Of a stretch of DNA of 64,000 bases, positions 35,098 to 47,329 are shown one piece after another. The notes beneath the pieces were generated by a model that saw only the letters and a program-made list of their open reading frames with translations, was not told where the DNA came from and did no database searches. The stretch is from Isoetes taiwanensis. Taxonomy: Eukaryota > Streptophyta > Lycopodiopsida > Isoetales > Isoetaceae. The position numbers and the translations under genes are program-made. Numbering within the stretch: position 1 is the first letter of the stretch; every line of letters begins with the position of its first letter. The stretch lies in the NCBI GenBank assembly GCA_021234155.1, contig JAJEKV010000002.1, positions 4,599,795 through 4,663,794 of the forward strand, written 5' to 3'.

Positions 35098-36280
35098 TCC
35101 CTCCTGATGACGTGCATGGCTGAAAAAAAAACAAAACTATAAATCCTAGGACTAACATCCCCCCGAGATGTTACATGTCCTAAAATTCAGCATATATAAA
35201 GCAAGCTCAACCACATAAGTAACCATGGGTGCCTTTGAAACTTGGTTTTAAACCATATTTTTCTCGCCTCTGTACCATTCTCGTGTCTTTGTGATGTAGA
35301 CATTCATACTACTCGATATAAGATCCGGCATGGGACTGATAACCCATATCAACAATATATATCTTGCAGGTGCATATACCTTTCTCAAAAATCTGATTCG
35401 GTGCTATGGTAGAACTCACAAATCACATCGACAATCTTCCAATCATATCGGTATCATACAAATCCAATGAATTATTGTTTGAAGATTCAGATTGATCCAC
35501 CCTAAAACCTTTCTGGTAGACTTTGGTAGCGTGACTTGTATGGTCATATATATCAAGAATAATTAATACCGATTTCTCATGCAAGCATCTGTAATTTACC
35601 TTTAGGCTATTGGTGAATCCTCCAATACCGGGGTAAGAAATATACCCCAAACAGTCATCCAAGTTAGAATGATCCTCCACCTTCCCATCATGTGTGCAAG
35701 CAAATGGAATATGTAGATGAATATAAAGTGGAAAATCGACTTCATGTTTACTAACCTTGGTGATTATGGAACTAAAAACAACATTACGCTCATATATATC
35801 CATCCAAGGAAGTTGAAGAACCAACTCATCTTTGAAATCTGCAAGATTATCGCTTGATGCTCAAATATTTCATCCCTATGCTCATGCGGACAAGCCACAT
35901 GCAAATCATCTTGTTCAGATTCAACTATAACATCTTGGTCTTGTTCTAAGTCTGTAGGTGCAACTGTTTCCATATATGAATTATTTTGACCTTGTTGTAC
36001 ATGATCTTCTAGGAGACATAAACTAGTGAGAGCATCAAGCACTTTGCAATGTAAGCTTGTGGTCATTTTCAAAACATGCAACTCGTATATACCCTAGAGG
36101 TACATCGGGAGCTGTGTCCATGATAAGATCGAAAGTATATCTTGTTGGAAAAATCAGCACTCCATTCACATGAGACTACCATGTGCTTGTCTTCTATCTC
36201 ATTGCAAATATCTGAATCGATTGCACCTCGCAGAGAGCAGGTACAGGAGCAATATATAGTGATGAAGACTCCAAGAGCAT

Positions 36281-36814
36281 CTACATACAAAGATAATCTG
36301 CTATGTCGAATGAAGTTTGGATCATAGAAGATGGACTAATCTTCATTGGACATAGTATGCTCGTGTTTGATCCCGATGCTTGCGCTTCTCCAAGGTTTTC
36401 CACAATTTTATAATCATCGTGGGGAAATGTATCGGGAATATCTTCTTGATGAACATCCGTGTCAGCTATCATGGTTGCCATAAGCGCATCTGTTTCAAAT
36501 TTAAACTGCAAGGAATCCCATAGTTCCTTAGAACTAGAGAACACATCTAATACACAAGGATGTATTTCTTTATCAATTGCCAAGCGAATAGTGCTCAAAG
36601 CAATTTCATCTACTGCATCAAACTTGTGCTTGTCTTCGCATCTAACCGTATGCTTCCCAAGAACAATATCCAAATGTTCCCTGTCCATAGGAGTAAAAAG
36701 CTTATGCATGAAAATTTGCCAGCTAGAATAATTTTCATGCGCTAAGAACTCAAATGAAGCCCAATCATATGCTGATGGCATCTGCCCGTAGAGGTCCATA
36801 GATCCACCCAGCAT
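36281..36814 (-). CDS. copia-type gag-like protein of the TR-GAG element
   Basis: This frame of 177 residues has the copia gag (UBN2-like) signature. Near residues 26-45 is LAHENYSSWQIFMHKLFTPM, equivalent to the usual NY..W...M...L block. Around residues 70-115 is DEIALSTIRLAIDKEIHPCV, then SSKELWDSLQFKFE, matching the A...I...I...........A.E.W..L...FE pattern. The C-terminal third is acidic and lacks the zinc knuckle that normally ends gag, and the frame stops at 36281 without pol. It lies about 760 bp inside the primer-binding site, as expected for gag. The protein may bind element RNA, but function is inferred. Confidence 0.75.
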   Translation of the reverse strand: MLGGSMDLYGQMPSAYDWASFEFLAHENYSSWQIFMHKLFTPMDREHLDIVLGKHTVRCEDKHKFDAVDEIALSTIRLAIDKEIHPCVLDVFSSSKELWDSLQFKFETDALMATMIADTDVHQEDIPDTFPHDDYKIVENLGEAQASGSNTSILCPMKISPSSMIQTSFDIADYLCM

Positions 36815-37109
36815 ACAGTCCTACTATTGATCTATGTGCTTTTGATTATCAATAACCGTGCAAATAATTGCACAAATGCTAGCAAAAACTATAAGTCCTC
36901 CCAAACAAAAGATGCAAATCTTGAGCCAACTGCCCATAAAGCCCAGATCCTAGCCCAAACTTGAGATCCGGCACAGCAAACTTGAGATCCGGCAAGAAGT
37001 GTGCCGCAAAAGCCAGATCCAACCAAATCCAGAGCCAAATCGGGCTCCAAGTTCTAAATTCGGTGCCGTTCCTCCAAGTGTGGCCCTATCCGACCAAATC
37101 CGCAAAGGA

Positions 37110-37200
37110 TTCACCCAGCCAAAAATAACTGCGGCATGCAATTTTTTTTTTTTCGATTCACCCAGCCAAAAATAACTCCGGCATGCAATATTTTTCCGAT
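37110..37200. repeat. tandem duplication in the TR-GAG leader
   Basis: A unit starting TTCACCCAGCCAAAAATAAC occurs at about 37108 and 37156, separated by a T-run, within the untranslated leader between the primer-binding site and gag. Confidence 0.75.
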
Positions 37201-37572
37201 TACTGTCGATTTGCCATATGCCACAAATCCGACAAGATCCGCTCCGGCAAGCTCCAGATCCGAGCAAACCGACCGATCCTTCTTCAACCTTGTGGTGTAG
37301 ATCCGCACCAAATCCACACAATGCAGCAAACGCTCATTCAGAGCTTTGCTCCTTTGCAGCCAATTGATCTTGCAAGAAATCTTGCCAAGAAATTGACTCG
37401 AGTTTCACTGGTTCAATCCACACCAGATTTCTTAGAACATCTATACCAAGATTTCTCATAAAATCTGTGTCAAACTGACCAAGCCTTTGAGAGCTTAGCT
37501 TCCAAATCAAAAAACTCACTGAGAATTTTGAAGATCAACCGTGATCGACATGCTAACCTCCCCCTTCAGATA

Positions 37573-37585
37573 GGCTCTGATACCA
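37573..37585 (-). promoter_or_regulatory. primer-binding site of the TR-GAG element
   Basis: The minus strand reads TGGTATCAGAGCC, complementary to initiator tRNA-Met, immediately next to the LTR edge at 37586. Confidence 0.9.
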
Positions 37586-37759
37586 TGATAGCCTGAGGAA
37601 ATCCTGAAGGATGGAGGAAAGACAAGGACAGAAGCGTAAGCACCTACTAGCTCCTAGAGAGTGAACTAAGAAGAATGAGGCGTGACTATGGCTAATATAG
37701 AGTGCCATCTCAGCAACAAGTGATGACTCAGCATGCACAGTCATCATTATACTCTAACA
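37586..37759 (-). repeat. 5' LTR of the TR-GAG element
   Basis: 174 bp, partner of 34924-35097. It is the transcription-start LTR because the primer-binding site lies on its inner side. Confidence 0.9.
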
Positions 37760-37840
37760 TAATCAAACAGCCAGAACTATGTAGTATATTGTGATGTCAT
37801 CAGCTTTTGCACAACCCATCTCTGGTTTTGTCTTGCAGAC

Positions 37841-37987
37841 ATGGCTTCTGAAGTGAATATGGACATCGGTGATGTCGAAACTTTCGCCTTCCAAGCTGAG
37901 ATTAACCAGTTGCTCAGTTTGATCATCAATACTTTCTATAGCAACAAGGAAATCTTTCTTCGGGAGCCTATCAGCAATGCTTCTGAG
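37841..37987 (+). pseudogene. cytosolic HSP90, first coding exon only
   Basis: HSP90 is an ATP-dependent cytosolic chaperone. The exon encodes 49 residues with the near-invariant N-terminus of the GHKL ATPase domain: [20 protein letters not shown] then [12 protein letters not shown]. An acceptor (tttgtcttgcag) precedes the ATG by 2 bp, implying a 5' UTR intron, and a consensus donor (gag/gtaagt) ends it. The family motif at the end normally reads RELISN.SD; here it is REPISNASE, with a Leu-to-Pro change in a highly conserved helix. No later HSP90 exon (ALDKIR onward) was found in the remaining 26 kb. The TR-GAG element sits 80 bp upstream. It is probably a truncated copy; a functional gene with an extremely long first intron is the alternative. 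Confidence 0.7.
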
Positions 37988-37999
37988 GTAAGTCCAACA

Positions 38000-40671
38000 C
38001 AGTTTTTTCTTTTTCTTTTTCGTTCTGAGATTGTTTTTTATGCATGCTGGAGTCACTGATTAGGCAATAATCATCTGCAAAATTCCTCATCTGCAAAATC
38101 ATCATAAGACTTGAAGCCTACAAACATTCTAAAACGAGAGAAACCGATAAGCTATTTGAGTTGTATATGACTTAACGTATACATGTTTGTATGAAGGAAT
38201 GGTATCTCACTTTTCTTTTCATTTACAATTCACAGCTTGGGTGTTTTTGTGAAGACCATATGTTGCTCCATGCAAGTTGATGCATTTTGAAAGTTAATAT
38301 TTTGTTGATAGGAAAGAGGATTTACGGGGAAAAGTTTATGTCTCTGCCTTGGAAGAGGGGGACCTAAATGTATTGCTGCTGTGTTAGCTATGCAGACGGG
38401 TTATTTGGTGTATGAGTGCATTTCAAGTTGCCATTGTGAAGAAGAATAACTCATGTTATAGATTGTCTGAAAGAGGAGGTTGAAAACGAGAGCAATAGAG
38501 GTACGAGGAGCCTTATGGAACTGGATGCAGCAGAGAGATTGAGTATGATGACGAACCTGAAATCCATTATCATATGTTTGACTTCTGGGCTTCCTTTCTC
38601 CTAACATATATCAGTCATAAAATATGTAAAATATTTGTCTCTTTAAACGTAAAATCCTGCAAGAAATATTTTCGGAATATAGTCGAGGACTTGGTCACAT
38701 AGAGACATCTCAATTTTGCATTTGGTGGGCAAATTCATGTATGAGTGCAATTCATGTTGATTGTAAAGAAGAATACCTGAAAGAAGAGCTCTAAGACGGG
38801 AGCAGTAAAGGTAAGAGAAGCCTAGAGAACTCTTTTCCTATTACAAGAACTAGAAAACATAAACTATGTCGGCAAAAACAGTGATAGGAGAATGACGCAT
38901 GGGGTATGCCACCATTGCTCAAATACCTTATGTGCACATGGGATTGAACGATGCATAGGGTATGCCACTATTGCTCAAACAACTCATGTGCACATGTGAT
39001 TTAATGAGCAACATTCAAAAATTATAAAGTAAGGCCATATATCATGATGACCAGGGCGAAAGTTTATGCAAAAAATGAACAATCAAAGTAGCACCAAAAT
39101 TGTGTCAAATTAAGAAGAAGTGAAGGAAAGCAAAGCCAAACTATTGCTTTGGCTATAAAAGAACGACCTATTGACAACCATATGAAAGATGTGTGAAGTC
39201 GATTTCAGTTGTAACACAATGTTGCAAATTCGACTATGAACTAGCTATCATCATCTTTGCTTAAAGTTAGTTGTTTCAAAAAAGAGTTGTAGAAAAGGAT
39301 AAACTTTGATTAAGGTCACCCTCTATGATTTATCAAATGCATTTATTTTGCCTAAGATCATCCTCTTGGATTTCTCAAAAGCATAAACTTATGTTGAGAT
39401 AATATTCTATACATTCAATATCTTCAAAAGACCAAGTTGAAAAAAGACAATAAATTTTGTTAGAAGCAAAAGAAGTTTGCGAGTCTTGGGACAACTAGAA
39501 CATACATAAACTAAAATATGCAACTGAAACATAAACAAACCACAACGTGCACAACCAGAACATGCATAAACTAGAACATACACCCCACGATCGATTAAAA
39601 AACTTGTATAAATATACTCCCCCCCCCCTCCCTAAAAAAAAAAAAAAAGGGGGTTGCAATACAAAATTAAGATTAAGGAAATTCTCATAACAAGTAGCTA
39701 TGAAGCTAAGATATTAAGAAGCTATTTTTTTTTTAAACAGAGTTGCATCCAAGCAAAGAGACAACATGAAGTTACTAAATGGAGTGCACAAAGAGAGCAT
39801 GGAAAGTAGAATAAAGGAAGGATTATTTACATGAGACCTAGAAGACATGAAGATGCAAAAAGTTATTTTTCATAGATGCATGCCAGAGAGAGATCTACTT
39901 TTTGCATACAATCCAACTCATTTAAAGGAAAAACTACTCCGATATACTCAACTCTGAAACTGCGGACACCTTAGAAACAATTGTGCTTGATCATCATCGA
40001 GCAGTTCCAAGGAACCTCTGACATTCTTTGCTGCTTCAACAAATATTGAATCGGCCAGACTACTTCGATATGCAACTTTTAGATTATATTCTATTTTGCT
40101 ATAAGCCATACACCTTGTTTGCAGGTTTCCAAAAACTCGATAACTCTATAAGCCAGTTCCTGGAGCCTAAACTTTAAATTTTTGCTAGATGTTAAAATCT
40201 AATGGATTTGTTAAATTGCTTTTTTCCTAAGCCTTTTCTAGATTTGGTTAATTGCTGGACAGGGTTCTTCAGTGGTTACATTGAATTTTCCTTCAACCGA
40301 TACTTTCCTTCCAAACCCAAAGGTCAACTTTTGAATATTCGAGTTAAGATTGCTTTAGGGAATTCTAAGGTGCTCCTTTCAAAATACTTTTCATTTCTTA
40401 TAGCTAAAAATCTTGATTCTTAAGGAATTGTAATATATTTCTTTGACTCTAATGCTCTACATTTCTAAAGCTTGTCTTAATGTATATCTTGAGACAACTA
40501 TTATGACTGCAACAACATAGTTGGTTTTGTAACTTTTTAGCCTTAAGGGCTGGACAAATTTGTAGCCTAAAGAACTGGACTTGATTATTTCTTATTGTGG
40601 ACTCAATCAGGGTTGCAACCATATATTTGGTCGTGTCACTTTGCCATATAATTCCTTAATCGAGGATGATC
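38000..40671. other. no gene recognised; interior of the 27.9-43.9 kb LTR-bounded region
   Basis: A 56-bp tandem pair lies at 38897-39006 and a C-run/A-run at 39620-39650. The open frame at 40202-40423 has no recognisable domain. No gag or pol was seen on either strand. Confidence 0.35.
38897..39006. repeat. 56-bp tandem duplication
   Basis: Units start GCATGGGGTATGCCACCATT (38897) and GCATAGGGTATGCCACTATT (38953) and diverge by several substitutions. Confidence 0.8.
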
Positions 40672-40686
40672 AAGAAGGGGAGGAAT
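40672..40686 (+). promoter_or_regulatory. polypurine tract before 3' LTR
   Basis: AAGAAGGGGAGGAAT directly precedes the LTR start TGATATGG at 40687, the usual arrangement for plus-strand priming of an LTR retrotransposon. Confidence 0.75.
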
Positions 40687-43600
40687 TGATATGGTAGTGC
40701 TCGAGGGATGGCTATGGGGAGCAAGAGAATGAGAAAGAAAGTTACAAATATTGATTCCAAAACCTTGCAACCAAATATTTATGTTAAATTATCCCAATCG
40801 TTAATAGATTCCCTCGCTGGTCGCATTACGGTTCCTAAATCAGCGCTCAGCAGTATCCGTGTATATATGGCTTCCTTGCTGCTAGCCCCACAGGTTAAAG
40901 TACAGGAGCTCATTACAATAGTCCGAAATTTCCTATGGGCTGGCACAGAGGAGGGTGCTGTGGTTAAGCTTGCCTGGTCTAAATTCATCCTTCCTAAGTG
41001 GGTAGGTGACATGGGTATAATGGATTTCTTATTGCAGAAAAAGGTCCTCATCTCAAAATTCATTTGGAGGCTCCTGAATAATGAAGATGACTCTCCTGGT
41101 CTTCGCCTTCTTAAACAATCTCTCGGTCATTGTACTCCTCTAGACAAGAAGACAGTCAAACCAGTTCTGTCCTGGGCTCTATTTCACCCTCCTGAGCCTT
41201 TTTCAAATGCATCTCCTTTTCTTCAAGGATTATTGGCAGCATGGGATGCGGTCAGACATCTACTTTGGTTGTGTCCATCCACCCCTGCTCTCCTAAATAT
41301 TCCATAGTGGTGGGCGCCATTGCCATAAGACCTTAGCACCTCTACTCACTGCATCTATTCATCCCCTTATGCAGAGGCAGTGGGCCCAATTGAAACATGG
41401 TATGAAGGTAGTCGCCTCTGTTTCAAGCAAAATTCGTACTCTCACATTGGGATGTAAATGTATGGGAGAAGGTGGCAGAGAACTTGCCTCGCATAGTAGA
41501 AGTTGGTGTCACATAAAGAGTGTCATGAGGTTGTCACGAGGATATTCACAAAGGCAAGTACTCTGCCCCTCTATATACCTTCTGCTATTAGCTCCATGTC
41601 CCCTCCCATTGCCAAATGGATGGCAATTACAGATTCTAAAATATGCAGGCTCGCACATGGCGCTGGCTTTGGGTTAAGTTTTTGGTTGCAAGTCTTATAT
41701 AGGTGTTTGCATGTAAATGCCTTGCGGCATCATTATGATCCTCGCAACTCTGCAGTGTGTCCGCTTTGCCTTTCAGATGTCGAAACACTTTAGCATTGCC
41801 TCTTTTCTTATTTAGAAGTTAAACTAGCATGGTCATGGCTTCAAACATTATTTAACAGTACATTAGATTATCAATCTATTCTCCTAGCATCCTACCCAGG
41901 TGCGTGGGCCTCAGATAAATGGAAGGCATTTCATCTCGGGTCTGGTTGGTTACTGTGGTCAATCTGGGAGCGTCATAGGCTGCACATTTTCCAAGGCATT
42001 TATTCACCTGTTCATAGAGTTACTGATGTAGCCTAGGCTAAGATACTAATGGCTTACGTTCTTCTTCCCTCATGGAAAAAGTGAGAGACCGTATTTGGAT
42101 TCAGTATCTCCAAGTTAATTCTTATCATTAGTCTCCTATGCTGTAATTAGTACCTAAGGCTTCAGGCTCAAGCTTCGAGAGCGTTGTCTTGTACTTGCAC
42201 AGCTAGATTCAGCAAATCAAAGGCAAAGATGGTGTACAGGGAAGCCCGAACAAAAATAATAAAGGGGAGCCTACAGGAAGGACGATTGAGACATCAAGAA
42301 TAGACACAAGAGTTGCCAAGAGGGCTATGCAACAGCCAATGGGCATCATGGCACTTACAAAATTGATCACATTAGGGGAGGAACGTCTCCTAGTCAAGGA
42401 TGTTCTCCAAGTGCCATATTGTCTCGAGGAAGGGCCCCACATCATCACACCTACGCCATCAACAAGTAGACGACTTCATCGACTTATGACATCAAGAGTT
42501 CTAAAGGATGATACTGGACATACCTCCTAGGAAGGGCAATTATCGTAGATATACAGGCCATAGTAGTATCAGATTTAGACTTCAAGCAAGGGTGGGCTGC
42601 TAAGGAAGTAGTGTGAGATTTAGACTTACAAACCAACAAGGGTGGGCTGCTCAGGAATAGGAATATGGCGAGGCCGCAATAAACTTCTTCCTTATCAGCC
42701 CCGATACTTCAGAGCAACTATATCAACCTCGACAACACCATCTCAAGATCATGATGGTCTTCCACCTTAGAAATTGGAGGTCAAACACCATCAAGAAGAG
42801 GCACCATGGGGGACCAAATACTAGCATTACCTAACTGATCCGTCAAGATTATAGTCCCTACACATGGATGCAAATAAACTTCTCTCAGGAAGAGAAGTTG
42901 CACAGTTAGAAGTGGCAAAGCACATAACATTGTCATCAACCTTATAACAGCAGCAGGTAACCGTCAAGAAGAAGAATCGAATCGACAAGGTCAACACAAC
43001 AATATCACTTCAGGAGTTAGAAGAATCATCCTCAAATCTTGTAACCTCCAAGGCAGATGAGTCGACATGAAAGATTCTAGAATGTGAAGAACATTACCTT
43101 CAAGCCTTTGGGACGCGACACCAAACCTTATGTCGCCCACTACATCATCAAGTCCACTAATATGGATAACTTTAGTGAAGGTAGTCAACATGAACATTAA
43201 GGACGAGCAGAGTCAGAATATATTCGACAAAACAAAGCAGGGCACATGAATGATTATGCAACAACTCCAAGGAGACAAGATTTTTCAACAAATTATGGAT
43301 CATCGCCTTGCTACTCCAACGACTAACGACTACACCGATCTTAAGCAAGCTAGAGAACATATCAGATCGTTGAATATCTTAGAATTATGGGTGATAACAT
43401 CCATGATGGAATTAGGATGAAATTTTGAGTAGATTTTTGTACATTATAATGTTTACCCATGATTAATAAACTTGCTTTTCGTCCTTAAAAAAAAAAAAAG
43501 ATCTAAAGCTAGCGAGGATCTTTAGAGTTAAAATTGGACATTAAAGTAATGTAAGGCATCAAAGCCTTTTAAGAACGTTCTTTTAACGAACTTACAAATA

Positions 43601-43912
43601 GAGGTGGACATCGGACTCAAATAGCGAATAGATGGGGAACACCAGTGAACATTTAAGCGATATCTTGGACTATTACAGGAACTCTTGGACGGACACATCG
43701 GCTCTTCACCGACCAACGACGACTTACTTCGGGATGATTTCAGTGGAATTCAGCAAAGTCTGAATACACCCTGCCCTGCGAAGATCTTCTACAGTTTCCT
43801 ATAATCTCAATCTGACCTTCCTTTCTATGAACTCCTAGCCTGAGTTTTTGTGAACTCTTTTGTTGAATTGATTGACCGCATGAATCTTCAATTCTTTTGG
43901 TGATTTCCCTAA
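40687..43912 (+). repeat. LTR copy split by a LINE (40687-40808 and 43500-43912)
   Basis: The left piece matches 27861-27972 and the right piece matches 27995-28440 of the intact LTR. Between them lies a LINE ending in an A-run at 43487-43498. The LTR's last 200 bp are missing beyond 43912. It is preceded by a polypurine tract, so it is in 3'-LTR context. Confidence 0.8.
40810..43499 (+). mobile_element. L1-type LINE, 5'-truncated, with poly-A, nested in an LTR
   Basis: It starts inside the RT C-terminal region (DSLAGRITVPKSALSSIRVY at 40808) and continues in one frame to 41307 (ELITIVRNFLWAGTEEGAVV, then LISKFIWRLLNNEDDSPG). The zf-RVT-like end near 41700-41800 (NSAVCPLCLSDVETL) retains a CPLC motif in another frame. 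The 3' part is untranslated and ends in 13 A. A potential ORF from 40708 is a chance fusion of LTR and LINE sequence. 5' truncation plus poly-A is the standard signature of target-primed insertion. Confidence 0.85.
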
Positions 43913-44280
43913 TATAAATACTCCACATAGCCATCACCATAACAAATAGGACTTTTTCCCATCGTGTAAGGTTCTTGGTCATTATTCCTTTCTTCAAACA
44001 TATAATTCACACAATTGTTGATAAATCCTACTATATGTTCCCATGTTCTTCGATCAACCATTAATATAGGTTCATCATGTTCCCCTCTCATTTTCGTAGA
44101 ACTTGCATCATTATTGCACCTGTAAACTATCATTCGGAATGAATAATGTGTCAATTTCTTTTCACTCAGCTGACTTGCAAATAGGACATTCCCATTGTAA
44201 CAAACTTTTATATCATTCAAGATGAATAAACCTCTACCAGCTCCGGGGATTTCAGAATCTTTTATGATATATCGATTTCT
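43909..44280 (-). pseudogene. SET-domain-like fragment
   Basis: The minus-strand frame after a stop at 44281 reads YIIKDSEIPGAGRGLFILND, which matches the opening of SET lysine-methyltransferase domains (I..S.IPG.GRGLF...I). Later comes DEPILMVDRRTWEHIVGFIN then NCVNYMFEERNND, at the place where SET domains have ...D......ARFINH.C.P.N. The catalytic Tyr region and any post-SET cysteines were not found, and the frame ends at the LTR boundary near 43912. It appears truncated by insertion of the LTR-bearing element. It could instead be a protein carried by a transposon. Confidence 0.45.
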
Positions 44281-44580
44281 CTAATAAGAAAGAAAAAACT
44301 TGTCCTATAGATGGTAGCGATCCTTCATACAATCCAAGCCGCTTTCTATCAACTTGTTTTAGCATCCTTTAAGCATTTACAAGCAGGGGTAAATCAGGCA
44401 CAGAACAAAGTCCAGATGATCTACTATTTTTTTCCATCATAGAGGCACACAATTGTTCATGCGAATGCAACATCTAGACTACTTCATCATCTTCCTCAGA
44501 AATATTTCTCCATACTCCTTTGAAAAACAAATCTGACATAATTGTTTTGCATTCTATGACATGTCAGAACGTACGGAGGG

Positions 44581-47277
<2,697 letters not shown>

Positions 47278-47329
47278 CCATCTATGATACCATCAGTCTA
47301 CTAGATGTTGCAAATGTACATATATGTCA

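Larger units (their letters stand above)
34924..37759 (-). mobile_element. non-autonomous TR-GAG retrotransposon with intact LTRs and TSD
   Basis: Two 174-bp direct LTRs (34924-35097 and 37586-37759) differ at one base by eye. In minus orientation they begin TGTTAGAGTATAATGATG and end CTATCA. The 5-bp target duplication TAATC flanks the element exactly (34919-34923 and 37760-37764). The primer-binding site abuts the right LTR at 37573-37585 (TGGTATCAGAGCC on the minus strand). A purine-rich tract (CAGGAGGGA) abuts the left LTR at about 35098-35106. The only recognisable protein is a gag-like ORF. No protease, integrase, RT or RNase H was found, so it must be mobilised by another element. Near-identical LTRs indicate recent insertion. 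Confidence 0.9.

Noticed and set aside
37763-38056. 97-codon minus-strand frame over the HSP90 exon
   Set aside because: It is the antisense of the strongly conserved HSP90 exon and its flanks.
40708-41307. 199-codon ORF as a stand-alone gene
   Set aside because: First 33 residues are LTR sequence and the rest is LINE RT; a fusion caused by nested insertion.
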